DNA of 35,593 nt, from assembly GCA_030532365.1 (NCBI GenBank), contig JAUNLH010000016.1, forward strand, positions 1 through 35,593, in the 5' to 3' direction. The notes beneath the pieces are model-generated. The model ran no database searches. It had not been told where the DNA came from and saw nothing but the letters and a program-made list of their open reading frames with translations. Both the position numbers and the translations under genes were made by a program. The first letter of the stretch is position 1, and every line of letters begins with the position of its first letter. Origin of the DNA: Porphyromonas sp. (GTDB taxonomy: Bacteria > Bacteroidota > Bacteroidia > Bacteroidales > Porphyromonadaceae). This document shows, piece after piece, positions 34,038-35,593 of this stretch.

Positions 34038-35255
34038 CTATTTTCTTGACTGATAGGTGATAGCAAGTCCACCCGTGGAGGTCTCCTTGTATAGGCTAGG
34101 AAGATCGTGCCCTGTTTGTCTCATGACATCGACCACCTGGTCAAAGTTAACTCTGTGGAACCCATCGGAAAAGGTGGAGTATACGTTGGAGTCCAGTGCA
34201 CGCGCTGCAGCGTAGGCGTTTCGCTCGATGCAGGGGATCTGTACTAGTCCACATACCGGATCACAAGTAAGACCTAAGTGGTGCTCCAACCCCATCTCTG
34301 CTGCATACTCGATCTGATTGAGACTCCCTCCAAAGAGCTGATTGGCAGCTGCTGCAGCCATAGAGCAGGCCACGCCGACCTCTCCTTGGCAGCCCACTTC
34401 AGCACCGGAGATAGAGGCATTGGTACGCACTATATTGCCTATGAGCCCTGCAGTGGCTAAGGCTCTAATGATCATACGCTCAGGAAACTCTCTTGAGGTC
34501 TGCAAGTGATACAATACTGCAGGTAAGACACCCGAAGAGCCACAAGTAGGGGCAGTGCAGACTATGTGTCCAGCAGCATTCTCCTCAGAGACAGCAAGGG
34601 CGTATGCGTATATCAGTCCGCGCGTGCTTACATTGCTCCTATAGCCTTTAGAGCGAATGTAGTACTCTCCAGCTTTGCGACGCAGGTTGAGACCTCCTGG
34701 CAATACTCCCTCTGTCTCTAGCCCACGCTCCACGGCATCTTTCATTACCTCCCACACCTCGTGCAGGTGGTCCCAGATATCCTCGTTCTCGTATCTCTCC
34801 ACGTACTCCCAGAAGTTGATGTGCTCGCTCTGACAGTAGCTCAGGATATCCATAAGATAATGATGAGGATATATCTGTTCGCTCCGGCTCTCGTCGAAGT
34901 CCTTATTTGCTAGGGAGCCACCACCGATACTGTAGACTGTCCACTCATCGAGCTGGTGCCCTTGTGCATCGAGTGCCTCGAATAGCATCCCATTGGTGTG
35001 AAACTCATGGACCACACCTGGCTCCCATACGATTTCAGATGGGGCAATAGGACTCAGGACATCCAAGATAGCGACATCAGTCATGTGCCCCTTACCGGTA
35101 GCCGCAAGTGCACCGTACAGGGTCACCCTATAAGATGCCAATTGGTCTATATCTTTGGTACGCTCAGCAAACATTTGGGTCGCTCTCTTTGGCGCCATCG
35201 TATGACTGCTCGAGGGACCATTGCCTATCTTGTATATGGATCGGATGCTCTCCAT
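34038..35255 (-). CDS. sdaA: L-serine ammonia-lyase, iron-sulfur dependent, single chain
   Basis: Deaminates L-serine to pyruvate and ammonia using a [4Fe-4S] cluster. 405 residues with the beta domain first (GNGPSSSHTMAPKRA at 11-25) and the alpha domain second (CTAPTCGSSGVLPAVLYH at 233-250). C289, C331 and C342 have the same spacings (42 and 11) as the cluster ligands described for Legionella L-serine dehydratase, so they are the probable ligands. The C-terminal tail cysteine of that enzyme is absent: this protein ends SRK. It heads the seven-gene run to rodA and has a full Bacteroidetes promoter 40 bp upstream. Confidence 0.95.
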   Translation of the reverse strand: MESIRSIYKIGNGPSSSHTMAPKRATQMFAERTKDIDQLASYRVTLYGALAATGKGHMTDVAILDVLSPIAPSEIVWEPGVVHEFHTNGMLFEALDAQGHQLDEWTVYSIGGGSLANKDFDESRSEQIYPHHYLMDILSYCQSEHINFWEYVERYENEDIWDHLHEVWEVMKDAVERGLETEGVLPGGLNLRRKAGEYYIRSKGYRSNVSTRGLIYAYALAVSEENAAGHIVCTAPTCGSSGVLPAVLYHLQTSREFPERMIIRALATAGLIGNIVRTNASISGAEVGCQGEVGVACSMAAAAANQLFGGSLNQIEYAAEMGLEHHLGLTCDPVCGLVQIPCIERNAYAAARALDSNVYSTFSDGFHRVNFDQVVDVMRQTGHDLPSLYKETSTGGLAITYQSRK

Positions 35256-35294
35256 AGCGTAAGCTACATTTTAGGGGTGTGCAAAACTGAACCA

Positions 35295-35325
35295 CAAATG
35301 TACCAAATAATAAGGCGGAATGCAA
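35295..35325 (-). promoter_or_regulatory. Promoter of sdaA
   Basis: On the minus strand TTG (35325-35323), a 20-bp spacer and TACATTTG (35302-35295) give a full Bacteroidetes -33/-7 promoter, 39 bp before the sdaA ATG. It could drive the whole sdaA-rodA run. Confidence 0.72.
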
Positions 35326-35486
35326 CGTCTCCCCCTACAGATAATTGTGGCGAGAAATAGAGATGATAGCCCTAGATTTGGATGGACTTCTCTTGATGAT
35401 TTTAAGGTAAAAACTGCCCTGATGAAGCTATGAAATAGTAATCAAAAAGATGGTGAGCAGGATTTATCTAAAAAAGCTACCCGAAG

Positions 35487-35593
35487 TTGTAGAAAATAGA
35501 TATTCTGACTGAGAAAAATCGGAGATCCGAACTTCAGTCGATTGGAGTTGGGAACTTCGATTCGTCTAAGTTCCCAACTTCGATGTGCCTAAG
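35487..35593 (+). repeat. Composite palindromic repeat element, copy D (truncated by window end)
   Basis: Cores start at 35523 (AGATCCGAACT), 35546 (AGTTGGGAACT) and 35569 (AGTTCCCAACT). The next would start at 35592, where the window ends with AG, as the 23-bp step predicts. The left block TTGTAGAAAA is at 35487, 36 bp before the first core, and GAC-N3-GA at 35507. The right cap is outside the window. Confidence 0.85.

Larger units (their letters stand above)
35256..35593. other. Intergenic region upstream of sdaA (cut by window edge)
   Basis: The 338 bp hold the sdaA promoter (35295-35325) and the left part of a composite repeat (from 35487). I see no gene between 35330 and 35480. Confidence 0.65.

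Overview
The window reads as chromosomal core DNA of a Bacteroidales bacterium, most likely Porphyromonas or a close relative. This rests on protein families and order: a DUF4270 lipoprotein, a GT5-only 'glycogen/starch synthase', a GHL10-type secreted hydrolase, a class II (B12) ribonucleotide reductase, the order purH-mreB-mreC-mreD-mrdA-rodA, and promoters of the Bacteroidetes type (TTG, about 20 bp, TAnnTTTG). The species assignment is inference; no 16S or marker comparison was possible. There are no phage, IS, CRISPR or resistance genes.

Layout. 1-564: the end of an unidentified + strand gene, then tRNA-Ser(UGA) with its own promoter and terminator. 565-7284, minus strand: nrdJ, mscL, and lepA-dnaB. 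7844-11156, plus strand: two overlapping rhomboid proteases, a membrane EEP-fold hydrolase and cdsA. 11139-17232, minus strand: a GT5-domain protein, a DUF4270 lipoprotein, an AddB-like PD-(D/E)XK nuclease and lipB. 17811-21770, plus strand: membrane thioredoxin, phoH, purC, menG and aroE, tightly spaced. 21746-24102, minus strand: panC and a GHL10 hydrolase. 24591-26504: dnaK with its own terminator. 26644-35255, minus strand: sdaA, purH, mreB, mreC, mreD, mrdA (PBP2) and rodA, seven genes with gaps of 47 bp or less.

How genes work together. mreBCD-mrdA-rodA is the elongasome module for side-wall peptidoglycan. nrdJ, dnaB, purC and purH serve DNA precursor supply and replication. panC, lipB, menG and aroE supply cofactors and precursors (pantothenate, lipoate, menaquinone, shikimate). 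The rhomboids, mscL, cdsA and the lipoprotein belong to the envelope.

The most interesting signal is non-coding. Each of the four gaps longer than 300 bp (7285-7843, 17233-17810, 24103-24590, 35256-end) carries one copy of the same composite repeat. It consists of dyad cores AGTT-N3-AACT spaced 22-23 bp apart, bounded by inverted caps (ATCCGAAC... / ...GTTCGG), with an A-rich block at a fixed distance (36-37 bp) on the left. All four copies have the same orientation and lie 150-232 bp upstream of a minus-strand start codon (lepA, the GT5 gene, panC, sdaA). I know of no named family that it matches. It looks like a BIME/REP-like or MITE-like dispersed element, or a multi-site protein-binding array.
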